Below, in pieces: positions 27,849-37,436 of a DNA stretch of 64,000 nucleotides. Each line of letters begins with the position of its first letter. Positions within the stretch are counted from its first letter, which is position 1. The position numbers and the translations under genes were made by a program. The notes beneath the pieces are model-generated. The model had not been told where the DNA came from. It saw only the letters and a program-made list of their open reading frames with translations, and made no database searches. The stretch is from Rs1 sp000416275 (GTDB lineage Bacteria > Pseudomonadota > Gammaproteobacteria > Pseudomonadales > Balneatricaceae), in assembly GCA_965243635.1 (NCBI GenBank), contig OZ251574.1:2232001-2296000 (forward strand). Reading direction: 5' to 3'.

Positions 27849-29795
27849 GTAACTTCTCAATAACACGGGGCAATCTACTATAGCTTACGCCAATTAAAGC
27901 CCTAGTCAGCGGCTACTTCTCGACGAATTAATTCTGCCAATGGGGGGATATCCCCAATCCCAGAATTTCTATCCAATATATAGTCCCAAAATGACACACC
28001 AAGCTTTCGACAAGTCTTTTTTAGACTGGAAAATGTATCTCGGCACTCTCTTCCAACATCACTGCGAGTACCTCCACTGATCTTTCTCTTTTTTACGAAA
28101 TCCCTGATATCTGTTTCACTACCATTGGTATGTAAGGGAATTTCAGGACGTGCTAATACTCGCAGTAATTTCGCTTTGTTTTTGTAGATCCGCTTGAGCA
28201 ATTGGTTTAAAGACTCATAACGTGTTCGCTGCGTAAAAATCTCGTCAAAAAAAGTCTCCAGCGCGGCTTTCTGATCGGAACCTGGCTGGACTTTATACGT
28301 TTTTAGGCCTCGATATAAATCCCAAATTTCACCGCGTACTTTCGCTATATCCTCTCGGTGCCATTCGTTTAACGGCAGCATTGTGTGTACCAAACGCTCA
28401 GTATGAATCCAGCACAATGCGTGCTGCAGAATATTGAACTGACCCGCCCCGTCACTGAGTATGACTAAGTTCTGGCACCGGTTTTGATGCTGCACATTAC
28501 CAAGTAAAGCGCCTTCCGTCGCAATACGACGGTGGCGCGCCGAGTTGATTCCCTGCTCATCAAGATGCTCCTCCCAACGCAGGGCATTAGCAAAATGCGA
28601 CAAGCCACTCTCTAAGAGAAGCTTTAGTGGGACATGCGGTAATTTTTGATCTACCCAGTAAGACTCAGCGTGATGATTAATACGATAACTTTTATCCCCC
28701 GCACAGAGCAATTCCAAAAAATTAACCCTACTCTTAGAGCCTGTCGATTCAAACCAAGCAAAATACTCGTTGCCTATTTGAGTGACATAACCGTTGACCC
28801 CTTTATGGCGAGCACCTGAATCGTCAACAGTGACATAATCGGACAAAGCTAAACCCGCTTTTAAAATGTCGTTCTTTTCCTGATGAAATTGAGATTTTCC
28901 CTCGGATAAAAGGCGATTGATTTGACCGGCGGAGATATCAATCCCCCATTCTCGCAGTTGCTCTAGCAATAGAGGTTGGGTGACATGACAGTGATGGTGT
29001 TGATAAAGGACATAGCTGAGTAAATAAGGACCGTAATGCAGCCCGTTCAATTCTTTAGGTAATTTAGCGGTGAGGGTTTGGCCGTCTGGTGTGACATAAC
29101 GGGCGAGACGATAACGGGTGTTTTTTGTGCCAATAACCAACTCCTGAACAATAAAATCCCGGTATCCTTTAAAGCGAGCTCCTGGAGGGATACCGTCTTG
29201 CGGTTGAACCACTTGATCGTCATGGATAGTTAGATTCACATTTTTAGAGCGTTTCTTTGAGCCTGGCCGCTTTTTGTTTTCTGTCGATACTGAATCATCG
29301 CCCGTCGATTTATCTGTTTCTTTGTCCAAGTTACTTGGTTTGAAAGTGGGCCGTTTTTTCTGCTTTTTTAGTACGCGCACTTCATCTTTGAGCAGCTCGA
29401 TCTCTTCGGCTTGCTGCTGAATACTTTGAAAGCATTGCTCTACTATCAGTAGTAAGCTTTTGACTACCGGAGTTTGTTCACTTTCTGGAATATCAGGTAA
29501 AGTAGGGAGTTTTTTCAAAGGTTTAAGTCATAGCAGCGAATGATAAGGTTATCTTACCATGGCTTTTTTAGGTGATATTTTTGCTTCTGTGAAGAGGTTT
29601 GAGGCATTTAAATAGTTAGTCGCAACCCGCGAGTGTATAAAATAAATAAACCACTCACATGGACTGGTATAACGCGGTGCTGCTACTTTAAAGAAGAAGG
29701 GAAGTGGTCTTTAATTTTAACGACTTTTGGACTAAAACCCTGTCAAGAGAAAATGATTTATATTGACGTTCTGCCCCGAGTTATTGAGAAGTTAC
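27849..29795 (-). mobile_element. IS66-family insertion sequence, copy 3, target duplication TTTTTCTT
   Basis: 1947 bp, opposite in orientation to copy 2 and only 315 bp from it. TTTTTCTT flanks it at 27841-27848 and 29796-29803. It sits at almost the same position within B as copy 2. Confidence 0.97.
27902..29518 (-). CDS. IS66-family transposase (TnpC type), copy 3
   Basis: 538 residues, intact, TTG start, identical in amino-acid sequence to copy 2. With copy 2 it forms a tail-to-tail pair, so read-through from either would make antisense RNA to the other. Confidence 0.95.
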   Translation of the reverse strand: MKKLPTLPDIPESEQTPVVKSLLLIVEQCFQSIQQQAEEIELLKDEVRVLKKQKKRPTFKPSNLDKETDKSTGDDSVSTENKKRPGSKKRSKNVNLTIHDDQVVQPQDGIPPGARFKGYRDFIVQELVIGTKNTRYRLARYVTPDGQTLTAKLPKELNGLHYGPYLLSYVLYQHHHCHVTQPLLLEQLREWGIDISAGQINRLLSEGKSQFHQEKNDILKAGLALSDYVTVDDSGARHKGVNGYVTQIGNEYFAWFESTGSKSRVNFLELLCAGDKSYRINHHAESYWVDQKLPHVPLKLLLESGLSHFANALRWEEHLDEQGINSARHRRIATEGALLGNVQHQNRCQNLVILSDGAGQFNILQHALCWIHTERLVHTMLPLNEWHREDIAKVRGEIWDLYRGLKTYKVQPGSDQKAALETFFDEIFTQRTRYESLNQLLKRIYKNKAKLLRVLARPEIPLHTNGSETDIRDFVKKRKISGGTRSDVGRECRDTFSSLKKTCRKLGVSFWDYILDRNSGIGDIPPLAELIRREVAAD

Positions 29796-29874
29796 TTTTT
29801 CTTAATTTAACATGTTGAAATTAATAGCTTTGTTAGATAGTCGCCAAGTTGAGCGGAGTCTGCTGGTCAATCAG
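29796..29874 (-). repeat. Second element B, second part after IS66 copy 3
   Basis: From the duplicated TTTTTCTT through CATGTTGAAATTAATAGC to CTGGTCAATCAG. The stretch 29875-30052 that follows has no recognisable gene. Confidence 0.85.
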
Positions 29875-30052
29875 TTAAATAAAAGCATCGCTACTTTTAA
29901 CCGAGCAGGCTTAGTGACAGTCAATGGACTATTCTAGCTCAAATAACCCAACTTGAATGATACGATTTATAGAGCGAAGATGGGAGCCTAGCGGATAGAG
30001 ACGATAAATCTTAACTTTACTTGAAGGTGGAATATAAAAGTCTATACAATAT

Positions 30053-30140
30053 CGCTGAACCAGTGACTTTTGTGGGGTGCTTGGCATCCTACAGCGATTA
30101 TATAAAAGCTACCAAAGCTAAGGGCGTAGCTGATGTTTGT
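30053..30140 (+). repeat. Element A, strongly degenerate partial copy
   Basis: CTGAACCAGTGACTTTTGTG and TACAGCGATTATA resemble the first half of A. It lies 15 bp before a complete copy. Confidence 0.45.
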
Positions 30141-30155
30141 CAATTATTATATAAT

Positions 30156-30315
30156 CCTGAATCAGTGACTTCAATGCACCACATAGCGCAAGCTCTTGAT
30201 TATACAGCGGTTAGAAAAATGCCCGCTGAACCTACGGGTGCAGCTAAGATTTTTCAATTCCACTGTAAAACCAATATCTTACACTCTGTATTCACTTTGA
30301 AGTCACGGATTCAGG
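30156..30315 (+). repeat. Element A, complete 160-bp copy, target duplication ATAAT
   Basis: Nearly identical to the copy at 8427 (differing at only a few positions). ATAAT flanks it at 30151-30155 and 30316-30320. Confidence 0.94.
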
Positions 30316-30438
30316 ATAATATCAATGCTTTAGGGCGATAGCTTGCTTTGAAATCACAGGTTGAGGAATATTATAAGCATTAACTGATTACTTTTGGCCC
30401 AATACCATTCATTGTTTAAAATTTTTAAAGGTACCTGC

Positions 30439-32355
30439 ATGTCGAGCGCTTACGTTAGTAGTTTAGCTATCTATCCCCTTAAATCTTCAGCGGCTATCGC
30501 CAGCGATTCTGTAGAGGTTTTACCCGCCGGGCTCTTAGGTGATAGGCGTTTCATGTTAAGCAAAATGGACGGTACTTTTATCACCGGCAGAACTCATCCA
30601 AAGATCACCTCAATAGTCAGCGAATATGTCGGGGATGTGCTAGTGCTGAAACACGCTAGTTGTGATGATTTAAAATTAGAGCCGAGTAATTTTTCTACGG
30701 CTTATCACGCCACCGTTGTCTGGGGAACGGATTTCTTAGGTCAAGGGTGTGGTTACGAGGCTGATCAGTGGGTTAGTGCCTTATTTGATGAGCCATTGCG
30801 AATTTTATATTTCGGTGATAAGTCCAATCGTCAGGTAGTCAAGCACCCAGAGCATGAAGTCGGTTTTGCCGATGGATTTCCGCTGTTGATCGCCAATACT
30901 GAATCGTTAGAGCATTTAAACCAACGCCTATTGGCACCGATCAGCATGGCCAATTTTCGGCCGAATATTGTGATCAGTGGCGTGCCTGCATGGGCGGAAG
31001 ATGAATGGGCGCAAATTCGAATCGCAGAGGTGATCTTTGATTTGCCTAAGCCTTGCGGGCGCTGCATATTTACCACTGTCGATCCAGCGACAGCGATCTT
31101 GGATCCAAAACTGGAGCCTTTGAAGACCTTGGGCAGTTATAGAAAGCAGCCTAGTGGGTCAGACGTTATTTTTGGTGAGAATATGTTGGCACTTAATAGC
31201 GGCACTATCAAGGTGGGGGATAAGGTAGAAATATTAAAGAGCAAAAAAAAACCTGCCTACCTGGATAATTGGCAGCCACAAACAGCCAGAATGGCGCAGC
31301 ACTTGGCAATTAGCGCTCAGCCAAACAGTGCAAATAGTACGCAATTACTGTTGCGCTGTGTGCAGATTATTACCGAGACTGCCGATGTAAAAACCTTTAA
31401 ATTTACTGCGGATCCGATCAGTCGTTTTAGCTATCTGCCCGGTCAGTTCATCACCATACATCCAGAAATAGATAACAAAACATATAACCGTTGCTATACC
31501 TTGTCATCTAGCCCTTCTCAACCGGACTTGATTTCGATTACTGTTAAACAAGTGGCCGATGGGTTGGTGTCAAATTGGCTGCATGATTCATTTTCAGTCG
31601 GCTCGACGCTAGCGGCGACCAACGCCGCCGGGGTTTTTCACTTAGCAGCTAACAGTCGTCACAAGTTACTGTTGCTGTCAGCGGGGTCGGGGGTTACTCC
31701 GATGTTATCGATACTGCGCTACATCACAGATTTGGCGCTGAATGTCGATGTTCACTTTCACCACAGTGCTAAAACTGAAAGTGATTTAATTTGTTTTGCT
31801 GAGTTGCAGCTGCTGGCAAAGCGCTTTGCTAATGTTAATTTTAGCTACAATTTTAGTCGTGAGAGCGAGGCGCCAGAGGCTGCGATTAATGCCAGTTGCG
31901 GGCGGCTGACTAAAGTAGCTTTACAGGCGCACTGTGCTGACTTGTTGGAACGTGATGTGCTGGTGTGTGGGCCTGATGAATTTATGAGCAGTGCACATGC
32001 AATGCTACTTGAATTAGGCCTTCCAGAAAGCCAGTATGATCAAGAGAGCTTTGTCATCGGCACCACTGAAATTGTCGCTGACCAAGCAAGTGAGACGTAT
32101 CAGGTTAAATTTTTGCAAGCCGGGATTGAAGTCAAAGTAGCTGGGGATCAAACCATTTTGCAAGCGGCCGAGGGAGCGGGGATCTATCTTGATTACAGTT
32201 GCTTAGCGGGTGTTTGTGGCAGCTGTAATACGACCTTGATCAGTGGCAGTCTGCATGCGCCCGATGCTATGGCGATAGATATGGATGACGATGATAGTAA
32301 CGAGTTCCTACCTTGTTGCAGCTATGCCAGATCTGACTTAGAAGTTGACCTGTAA
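30439..32355 (+). CDS. MOSC - ferredoxin reductase - 2Fe-2S ferredoxin fusion
   Basis: 638-residue redox protein. Residues 1-270 are a YcbX-like MOSC N-domain plus MOSC domain (VSSLAIYPLKS, GLLGDRRFMLSK, CGRCIFTTVDP), a family that binds molybdenum cofactor and reduces N-hydroxylated compounds. Residues 310-540 are an FNR-type FAD/NAD(P) module (RCYTLSSSP for FAD, LLSAGSGVTPML, VCGPDEFM). The last 90 residues are a plant-type ferredoxin with ligands in SCLAGVCGSC and LPCC. The chain could carry electrons from NAD(P)H to the Mo site in one polypeptide; HCP-reductase-like modules are similar. The start is ATG 30439 after AAAGG; an earlier in-frame ATG at 30394 has no ribosome site. Confidence 0.9.
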   Translation: MSSAYVSSLAIYPLKSSAAIASDSVEVLPAGLLGDRRFMLSKMDGTFITGRTHPKITSIVSEYVGDVLVLKHASCDDLKLEPSNFSTAYHATVVWGTDFLGQGCGYEADQWVSALFDEPLRILYFGDKSNRQVVKHPEHEVGFADGFPLLIANTESLEHLNQRLLAPISMANFRPNIVISGVPAWAEDEWAQIRIAEVIFDLPKPCGRCIFTTVDPATAILDPKLEPLKTLGSYRKQPSGSDVIFGENMLALNSGTIKVGDKVEILKSKKKPAYLDNWQPQTARMAQHLAISAQPNSANSTQLLLRCVQIITETADVKTFKFTADPISRFSYLPGQFITIHPEIDNKTYNRCYTLSSSPSQPDLISITVKQVADGLVSNWLHDSFSVGSTLAATNAAGVFHLAANSRHKLLLLSAGSGVTPMLSILRYITDLALNVDVHFHHSAKTESDLICFAELQLLAKRFANVNFSYNFSRESEAPEAAINASCGRLTKVALQAHCADLLERDVLVCGPDEFMSSAHAMLLELGLPESQYDQESFVIGTTEIVADQASETYQVKFLQAGIEVKVAGDQTILQAAEGAGIYLDYSCLAGVCGSCNTTLISGSLHAPDAMAIDMDDDDSNEFLPCCSYARSDLEVDL

Positions 32356-32386
32356 CGCGGTACTGCGCAGCTAGCGATTTTTTTGT

Positions 32387-32590
32387 GAGACCTCTGCATA
32401 ACGTTGCGAGCGAAGGTAAGACAAGGCAAAAACCGGCGAGATAGCGGAGTCAGTGTGCCCCCTCACTTTGGCTACAGTGTGCCCCTGTTTATGGGGATTA
32501 CTGGTGTAAATGAGTATATTGAGCCGGTTTTTAACGCCGTATTACCGAGCGCAGTTATCATACCCTCTGGGTAAGTTATGCAGAGGTCAC
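32387..32590 (+). repeat. Element C, complete, 4-bp duplication TTGT
   Basis: 204 bp from GAGACCTCTGCATAACGTTG to GTTATGCAGAGGTCAC. TTGT occurs at 32383-32386 and 32591-32594. The element lies 31 bp after the MOSC-fusion stop and on the far side borders an A element that forms the 3' end of the convergent LysR gene. Confidence 0.9.
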
Positions 32591-32595
32591 TTGTA

Positions 32596-32804
32596 CCTGA
32601 ATCAGTGACTTCACTGCACAATATAGCACAAGCTCTTGATTCTACAGCGGTTAGAAAAATGACCGCTGTAGCTACGGGTTTTATGCACGGATGCATTTAT
32701 TTAGCGAATGCAGGACGCATATGAGCTTGCAGCTAAGATTTTTCAATTCCACTGTAAAACCAATATCTTACACTCTGTATTCACTTTGAAGTCACGGATT
32801 CAGG
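32596..32804 (+). repeat. Element A, long form (209 bp), target duplication TTGTA
   Basis: It has the extra block containing GCACGGATGCATTTATTTAG. TTGTA is at 32591-32595 and 32805-32809. Its right end encodes the last residues and stop codon of the LysR gene on the other strand. Confidence 0.95.
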
Positions 32805-33719
32805 TTGTAGTAACACCTTCATAAATATATCAATTAGTGCTTGATTGCTAGAGCGGTTTTTATAAATCGCTCTAAAGGTGTTGCTGTAACTGTATTTGTC
32901 GACGAATAGCGGCTTGAGCTGATCCTTAACTCCCCACTGCGGTACTAAATGATCGGGCAGAAAACCTAAATAGTGGCCGCTGAGTATCAGTGACATGCGG
33001 GCTTCTTGGTGGTGGGCGCGGCTGGCTATATTCCAATTTAGCATGTCTTTATGGGTTTCTTGGCCGGCTCTTAAGCGCGGCGACTCGACAAATTTATAAG
33101 CTGTGAGGTCAGTGCTGCTAAGCTCGGCTGCTGGAATGTGATACAGGGGGTGTCTGATTGAGCAGTAAAGGGACATCTGCTCTGAAAATAGACTTTTGTT
33201 AATCAGTTGTGAATAGGTTTGCAGGGGGACGGTAATGCCGATGTCAGCGCGGTTGTCGGCAATCGCGCTGACAATGGTATTGGATTCCATCATGCTAATA
33301 TCAATGTTGACATTGGGGGCTATTTTTTGGAACTTATCGATAGCATTGACAATACAATAGTTATTAATCCCGAGTGTATGTTCTGCACAAATTAAATGTA
33401 ATTCCCCTAACAGTAATTGATGAGAATCATTAATAGTATTGCGAAACTTTTGCAGAGCCAGCAAGAGCTCTAAAGAGGCTTGATAGACTAAATTCCCCTG
33501 TGCTGTCACCACAAAGCCTTTGCGTCCCCGCTCACATAAGCGCATATCCAAGCGTTTCTCTAAATCAGATAGATAATTTGAAATAGTAGAATTTGCCAAA
33601 TTTAATTCAGCTTCAGCGGCGCTAACCCCCTTTGCATCAACCACCGCTTTGAAGATTCGCAATAGCTTAATATCGACATTTGCCAGTTGTCCGCTCAGTG
33701 CTACTTTCTTATATCCCAC
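32781..33719 (-). CDS. LysR-family regulator, 3' end supplied by element A
   Basis: 312 residues. The N-terminal winged helix-turn-helix (about 10-70: IKLLRIFKAVVDAKGVSAAE, STISNYLSDLEKRL) is followed by a two-lobed periplasmic-binding-like effector domain. It is divergent from gabD/gabT, so it probably senses GABA, succinate semialdehyde or a related compound and activates these genes; this is inferred from context. The final residues PESVTSK and the TGA lie inside the A element at 32596-32804. GTG 33719 is preferred, with AGGAAG 9 nt upstream; a TTG two codons earlier is an alternative. Only the extreme C-terminus is altered, so the protein is probably still active. Confidence 0.9.
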   Translation of the reverse strand: MGYKKVALSGQLANVDIKLLRIFKAVVDAKGVSAAEAELNLANSTISNYLSDLEKRLDMRLCERGRKGFVVTAQGNLVYQASLELLLALQKFRNTINDSHQLLLGELHLICAEHTLGINNYCIVNAIDKFQKIAPNVNIDISMMESNTIVSAIADNRADIGITVPLQTYSQLINKSLFSEQMSLYCSIRHPLYHIPAAELSSTDLTAYKFVESPRLRAGQETHKDMLNWNIASRAHHQEARMSLILSGHYLGFLPDHLVPQWGVKDQLKPLFVDKYSYSNTFRAIYKNRSSNQALIDIFMKVLLQPESVTSK

Positions 33720-33739
33720 AACCAATGACTTCCTATTAT

Positions 33740-33905
33740 TTGCATCAGTGACTTAACTGCATAGCACAAACTGTTAATTGCACAGCGCTTAGTAGCACAT
33801 CTACAGTTTGTGTAAGGGCGCATTTATTCAGCGAATACAGCGCTCAAATGCGCTTACAGCTAAAATTTTTCAATCCCAAATATTTATTTTCAAGACACTG
33901 ATTCA
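33740..33905 (+). repeat. Element A, degenerate long form
   Basis: TGCATCAGTGACTTAACTGC through GCGCATTTATTCAGCGAATA to CACTGATTCAA. It lies in the 467-bp divergent region between the LysR gene and gabD. The rest (33906-34186) is AT-rich and presumably carries both promoters, but I could not fix them. Confidence 0.65.
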
Positions 33906-34186
33906 ATTATTACCTTTGAATTTTCAATTATAATACTCCTAAAATAGTTATATAAACAATAGTAAAAAACCTTTATAAATTCGCAAAACATAAACGCGGA
34001 GTCTTAAGAGAGATTCAGGTATTAGTTACCGTACATATTAGTTGAAAAAAGCGCTCTATTACCCGAAATATTTTCGCCGCAGCGGCTACCGCTAAGCACA
34101 ATAACCAGTAGCTATCTTGTACAACATTATCTTAGCCTGGTTAGTTGGTTGGCGATTAATGAAGGCAGATAGTAATGAGGAATATT

Positions 34187-35665
34187 ATGACAGTACAATT
34201 AATCGATCAATTATCAGATCGGACACTATTAAAACAGCAAGCTTATGTGAATGGTCAGTGGTTGGATGGCAATGCTAACACGACGTTCGCAGTCATTGAT
34301 CCAGCCACTGAGCAAGTGATTGCTAATGTGGCTAACTTAGGGGCTGCTGAAACACGAGCTGCGATTGAATCTGCCGATTTAGCGATGCGCGACTGGCGAC
34401 AGCAAGCGCCGAAGACTCGCTCGGATCTTCTAGAGCGCTGGTGTCAGTTGATTGTCGATAATACGGCAGATCTAGCGATTATCATGAGTGCAGAGCAAGG
34501 TAAAACACTGGCCGAATCGAAAGGCGAAATAGCCTACAGTGCATCATTTATAAAATGGTTCGCAGAAGAGGGAAAGCGTGTCTATGGGGATGTTATACCT
34601 ACCGCGCAAACAGATCGACGCGGTATCGTCATCAAGCAAGCTATTGGTGTGGTCGGGGCAATCACCCCCTGGAACTTCCCAAGTGCCATGATTACCCGCA
34701 AAGTAGGGCCCGCGCTGGCGGTAGGTTGTGCGGTGGTGCTAAAGCCCGCTGCTGAAACGCCGTTGTCTGCACTAGCACTTGCTGAGTTGGCTGATCGCGC
34801 TGGTATCCCTGCCGGTTTGTTCAATGTCATCACTGGTGATGATGCGGTGGCGATCGGTGGCGAGCTAACTTCCCATACACTGGTGAAGAAAATCACCTTT
34901 ACCGGATCGACGCCGGTCGGAAAAATATTGATGGCGCAGTGTGCACAGACTGTTAAGCGCACTTCAATGGAACTCGGTGGCAATGCGCCGATCGTTATTT
35001 TTGACGATGCCGATTTGGATCTGGTTATTCCAGGGGTGATCAATGCCAAGTTCCGCAACAGCGGTCAAACTTGTATTAGTGCCAATCGATTAATTGTGCA
35101 GGAAGGTATTTATGCAGAGTTCGTCAAACGACTGAATATCGCGGTCAGTGAGTTTAACTTTGGTGCATATAGTCAGTCAGACAGTACACATGGCCCGTTA
35201 ATTACCGCTAAAGCTACCGCTAATATCGATGCAAAAGTCAGGCAGGCAATTGCCGATGGCGCTACGGTTGTTTGTGGTGGTAAAGCGAGTGTCGCAGCTG
35301 GTTACTATTATCCAGCGACTATCTTGACTCATTTAAATGACACTATGGCAATCTTTAAAGAAGAAATATTTGGTCCAGTCGCCGCTGTCTATTCTTTTAG
35401 TACAGAGCAGCAGGCGCTTGATATGGCCAACGATACAGTCTTTGGTTTGGCGGCTTATGTTTACACTGAAAATATGCGTCGCAGCTGGAAGTTTGCAGAG
35501 GCCTTGGAGTATGGCATGGTCGGCATAAATGAAACGGCGATTAGCGCGGAAATCGTGCCTTTTGGTGGGGTTAAAGAGTCGGGGCAGGGAAGAGAAGGTT
35601 CAAAATATGGATTGGATGACTACTTAGAAATTAAATATATCTGTATGGGAGCGATGGATAAATAA
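34187..35665 (+). CDS. gabD: NAD(P)+-dependent succinate-semialdehyde dehydrogenase
   Basis: 492-residue aldehyde dehydrogenase that oxidises succinate semialdehyde to succinate, the second step of GABA breakdown. Motifs: ITPWNFPSAMITRKVGPALA (cofactor/Asn), FTGSTPVGK, MELGGNAPIVIFDDAD (catalytic Glu), FRNSGQTCISANR (catalytic Cys), EEIFGPVAAVYSF and PFGGVKESGQGREG. This matches the GabD subgroup closely in length and sequence. ATG 34187 is preceded by GAGGA; ATG 34175, four codons earlier, overlaps that site and is less likely. gabT follows after 293 bp that contain an A element, so the ancestral gabDT operon may have been split by the insertion. Confidence 0.94.
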   Translation: MTVQLIDQLSDRTLLKQQAYVNGQWLDGNANTTFAVIDPATEQVIANVANLGAAETRAAIESADLAMRDWRQQAPKTRSDLLERWCQLIVDNTADLAIIMSAEQGKTLAESKGEIAYSASFIKWFAEEGKRVYGDVIPTAQTDRRGIVIKQAIGVVGAITPWNFPSAMITRKVGPALAVGCAVVLKPAAETPLSALALAELADRAGIPAGLFNVITGDDAVAIGGELTSHTLVKKITFTGSTPVGKILMAQCAQTVKRTSMELGGNAPIVIFDDADLDLVIPGVINAKFRNSGQTCISANRLIVQEGIYAEFVKRLNIAVSEFNFGAYSQSDSTHGPLITAKATANIDAKVRQAIADGATVVCGGKASVAAGYYYPATILTHLNDTMAIFKEEIFGPVAAVYSFSTEQQALDMANDTVFGLAAYVYTENMRRSWKFAEALEYGMVGINETAISAEIVPFGGVKESGQGREGSKYGLDDYLEIKYICMGAMDK

Positions 35666-35811
35666 GGTTGTTGCCAATCCCTAGCGTTTTCAATCTCAGT
35701 CAGCAGCTTGCGGTAGGTTTGCATTGCTGACTGGGAACTAGATAAAATTCCTGGCCGGCACTGCGTACTTATCAGTATCGCAAAGAGAGTTCTGCCAGGG
35801 TGTAATATTAT

Positions 35812-35930
35812 CCTGAATCCGTGGCTTTAAAGCGAATACGGCGTTTAAAGTTTTGTTTTTACAATGTTTTCATCGACGCTGTAGAATCAAGAGTTTTTGC
35901 TATGTGGTGCGGTGAAGTCACTGACTCAGG
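35812..35930 (-). repeat. Element A between gabD and gabT, internally deleted
   Basis: 119 bp, CCTGAATCCGTGGCTTT to GAAGTCACTGACTCAGG. It ends 28 bp before the gabT start. No clear duplication. Confidence 0.85.
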
Positions 35931-35958
35931 TGTTACTCATAATAATTAGGAAATACTC

Positions 35959-37239
35959 ATGAACAATCAAGAGTTACAACAGCGTAAAAATAAAGTGATA
36001 GCACGTGGTCAAGGCAATCTTTATCAAGTGTATGTAGAGCGTGCTGAAGGTTCAGAGCTGTGGGATGTTGAAGGTGATCGCTATATCGACTTCGGCGCGG
36101 GTATAGCCGTTTGTAACACCGGTCACAGTCACCCTAAGGTAGTGGCAGCGGCCAAGCAGCAGCTGGATAAATTCAGCCATACTTGTGTGATGGTGAATCC
36201 CTATGAAGTGGCGGTAGAATTAGCTGAGAAATTAGTGGATATCGCCCCTGGTAACAGTGATAAAAAAGCAATTTTTGTCTCTACCGGTGCGGAAGCTGTA
36301 GAGAATTGCGTTAAAATCGCCCGTGCTTATACAGGTCGACGTGGGGTGATTGCCTTTAATGGTGCTTTTCATGGACGAACTAATTTAACGATGGCCTTAA
36401 CCGGTAAAATTACTCCCTATAAAAATTTGTTTGGGCCTTTTCCTGCAGATATTTTTCACGCGCCCTACCCGATTGAATTGCACGACGTTAGTGTTAAGCA
36501 ATCATTAAAAGCCTTAGAAAATTTGTTTAAAGTGGATATAGCTCCCTCTGATGTGGCAGCTATTATAATAGAGCCTGTTCAGGGGGAGGGTGGCTTCTAT
36601 GCGGCTCCCGCTGAGTTCTTGCAAGCACTGCGACGTTTATGTGATCAGCACGGCATAGTGTTGATTGCCGATGAAATTCAAACCGGCTTTGCTCGCACCG
36701 GTAAGATGTTCAGCTTTGAGCACGCCAGTGTTGAGCCTGATTTAATCACTATGGCCAAAGGCATTGCCGGTGGTTTTCCGCTGGCGGCAGTAGTGGGTAA
36801 AAGCGAGATAATGGATGCGCCTCTACCGGGTGGTTTAGGTGGGACATATGGGGCTGCTCCGATTGCTTGTGCCGCGGCACTTGCGGTATTGGAAATAATT
36901 GAAGAAGAGCAGCTGGAGGCGCGTGCAGAGCAGCTAGGAGCTCTTTTCAACCAGCGCTTGTCCGCCTTACAAACCCTGTATCCGCAACTGATTGGCGAGG
37001 TGCGCAATCAAGGGTGTATGATCGCCATTGAGTTATTTAAAGAGGGTGATGTAGAGCAGCCTAACACTGAGTTGACACAGGCGATCATCGCTGGCGCTGC
37101 GCAGCACGGTCTTGTGCTATTGGCCTGTGGCTTCTACGCTAACGTGATTCGCTTCTTGCCTGCATTAACCATGAGCGATAAGCTAGCCAATGAAGGATTA
37201 GATAGTTTTGACAAACTGTTTAAAGCTCTAGTTGATTAA
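35959..37239 (+). CDS. gabT: 4-aminobutyrate--2-oxoglutarate transaminase
   Basis: 426-residue PLP-dependent class III aminotransferase that converts GABA plus 2-oxoglutarate to succinate semialdehyde plus glutamate. Visible: FVSTGAEAVENCVKIARAYT (phosphate site), GAFHGRTNLTMALTGK, IIIEPVQGEGGFYAA, LIADEIQTGFARTGKMF (Asp contacting the PLP pyridine N) and TMAKGIAGGFPLA with the Schiff-base Lys. The length equals that of E. coli GabT (426). AGGAAA lies 8 nt upstream of the ATG. It acts directly before gabD in the pathway. Confidence 0.95.
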   Translation: MNNQELQQRKNKVIARGQGNLYQVYVERAEGSELWDVEGDRYIDFGAGIAVCNTGHSHPKVVAAAKQQLDKFSHTCVMVNPYEVAVELAEKLVDIAPGNSDKKAIFVSTGAEAVENCVKIARAYTGRRGVIAFNGAFHGRTNLTMALTGKITPYKNLFGPFPADIFHAPYPIELHDVSVKQSLKALENLFKVDIAPSDVAAIIIEPVQGEGGFYAAPAEFLQALRRLCDQHGIVLIADEIQTGFARTGKMFSFEHASVEPDLITMAKGIAGGFPLAAVVGKSEIMDAPLPGGLGGTYGAAPIACAAALAVLEIIEEEQLEARAEQLGALFNQRLSALQTLYPQLIGEVRNQGCMIAIELFKEGDVEQPNTELTQAIIAGAAQHGLVLLACGFYANVIRFLPALTMSDKLANEGLDSFDKLFKALVD

Positions 37240-37436
37240 TATAACTAGTTCTCATCCAGAAACAGGGGCGTAGCGAGGGAGATCCAATGGTTCGAGATGA
37301 GCGACACTAGATATCGGCGTTTGGTTGTTGCAAATAACTATAGCTAGTGGTGATTAGATTGGATTAGTGGGATTGCCGCAGTTGCTCATTGTTGCTGAAA
37401 CAGCCAGTTAATGGTCTGTTTCAGCAATGCTAGGCT

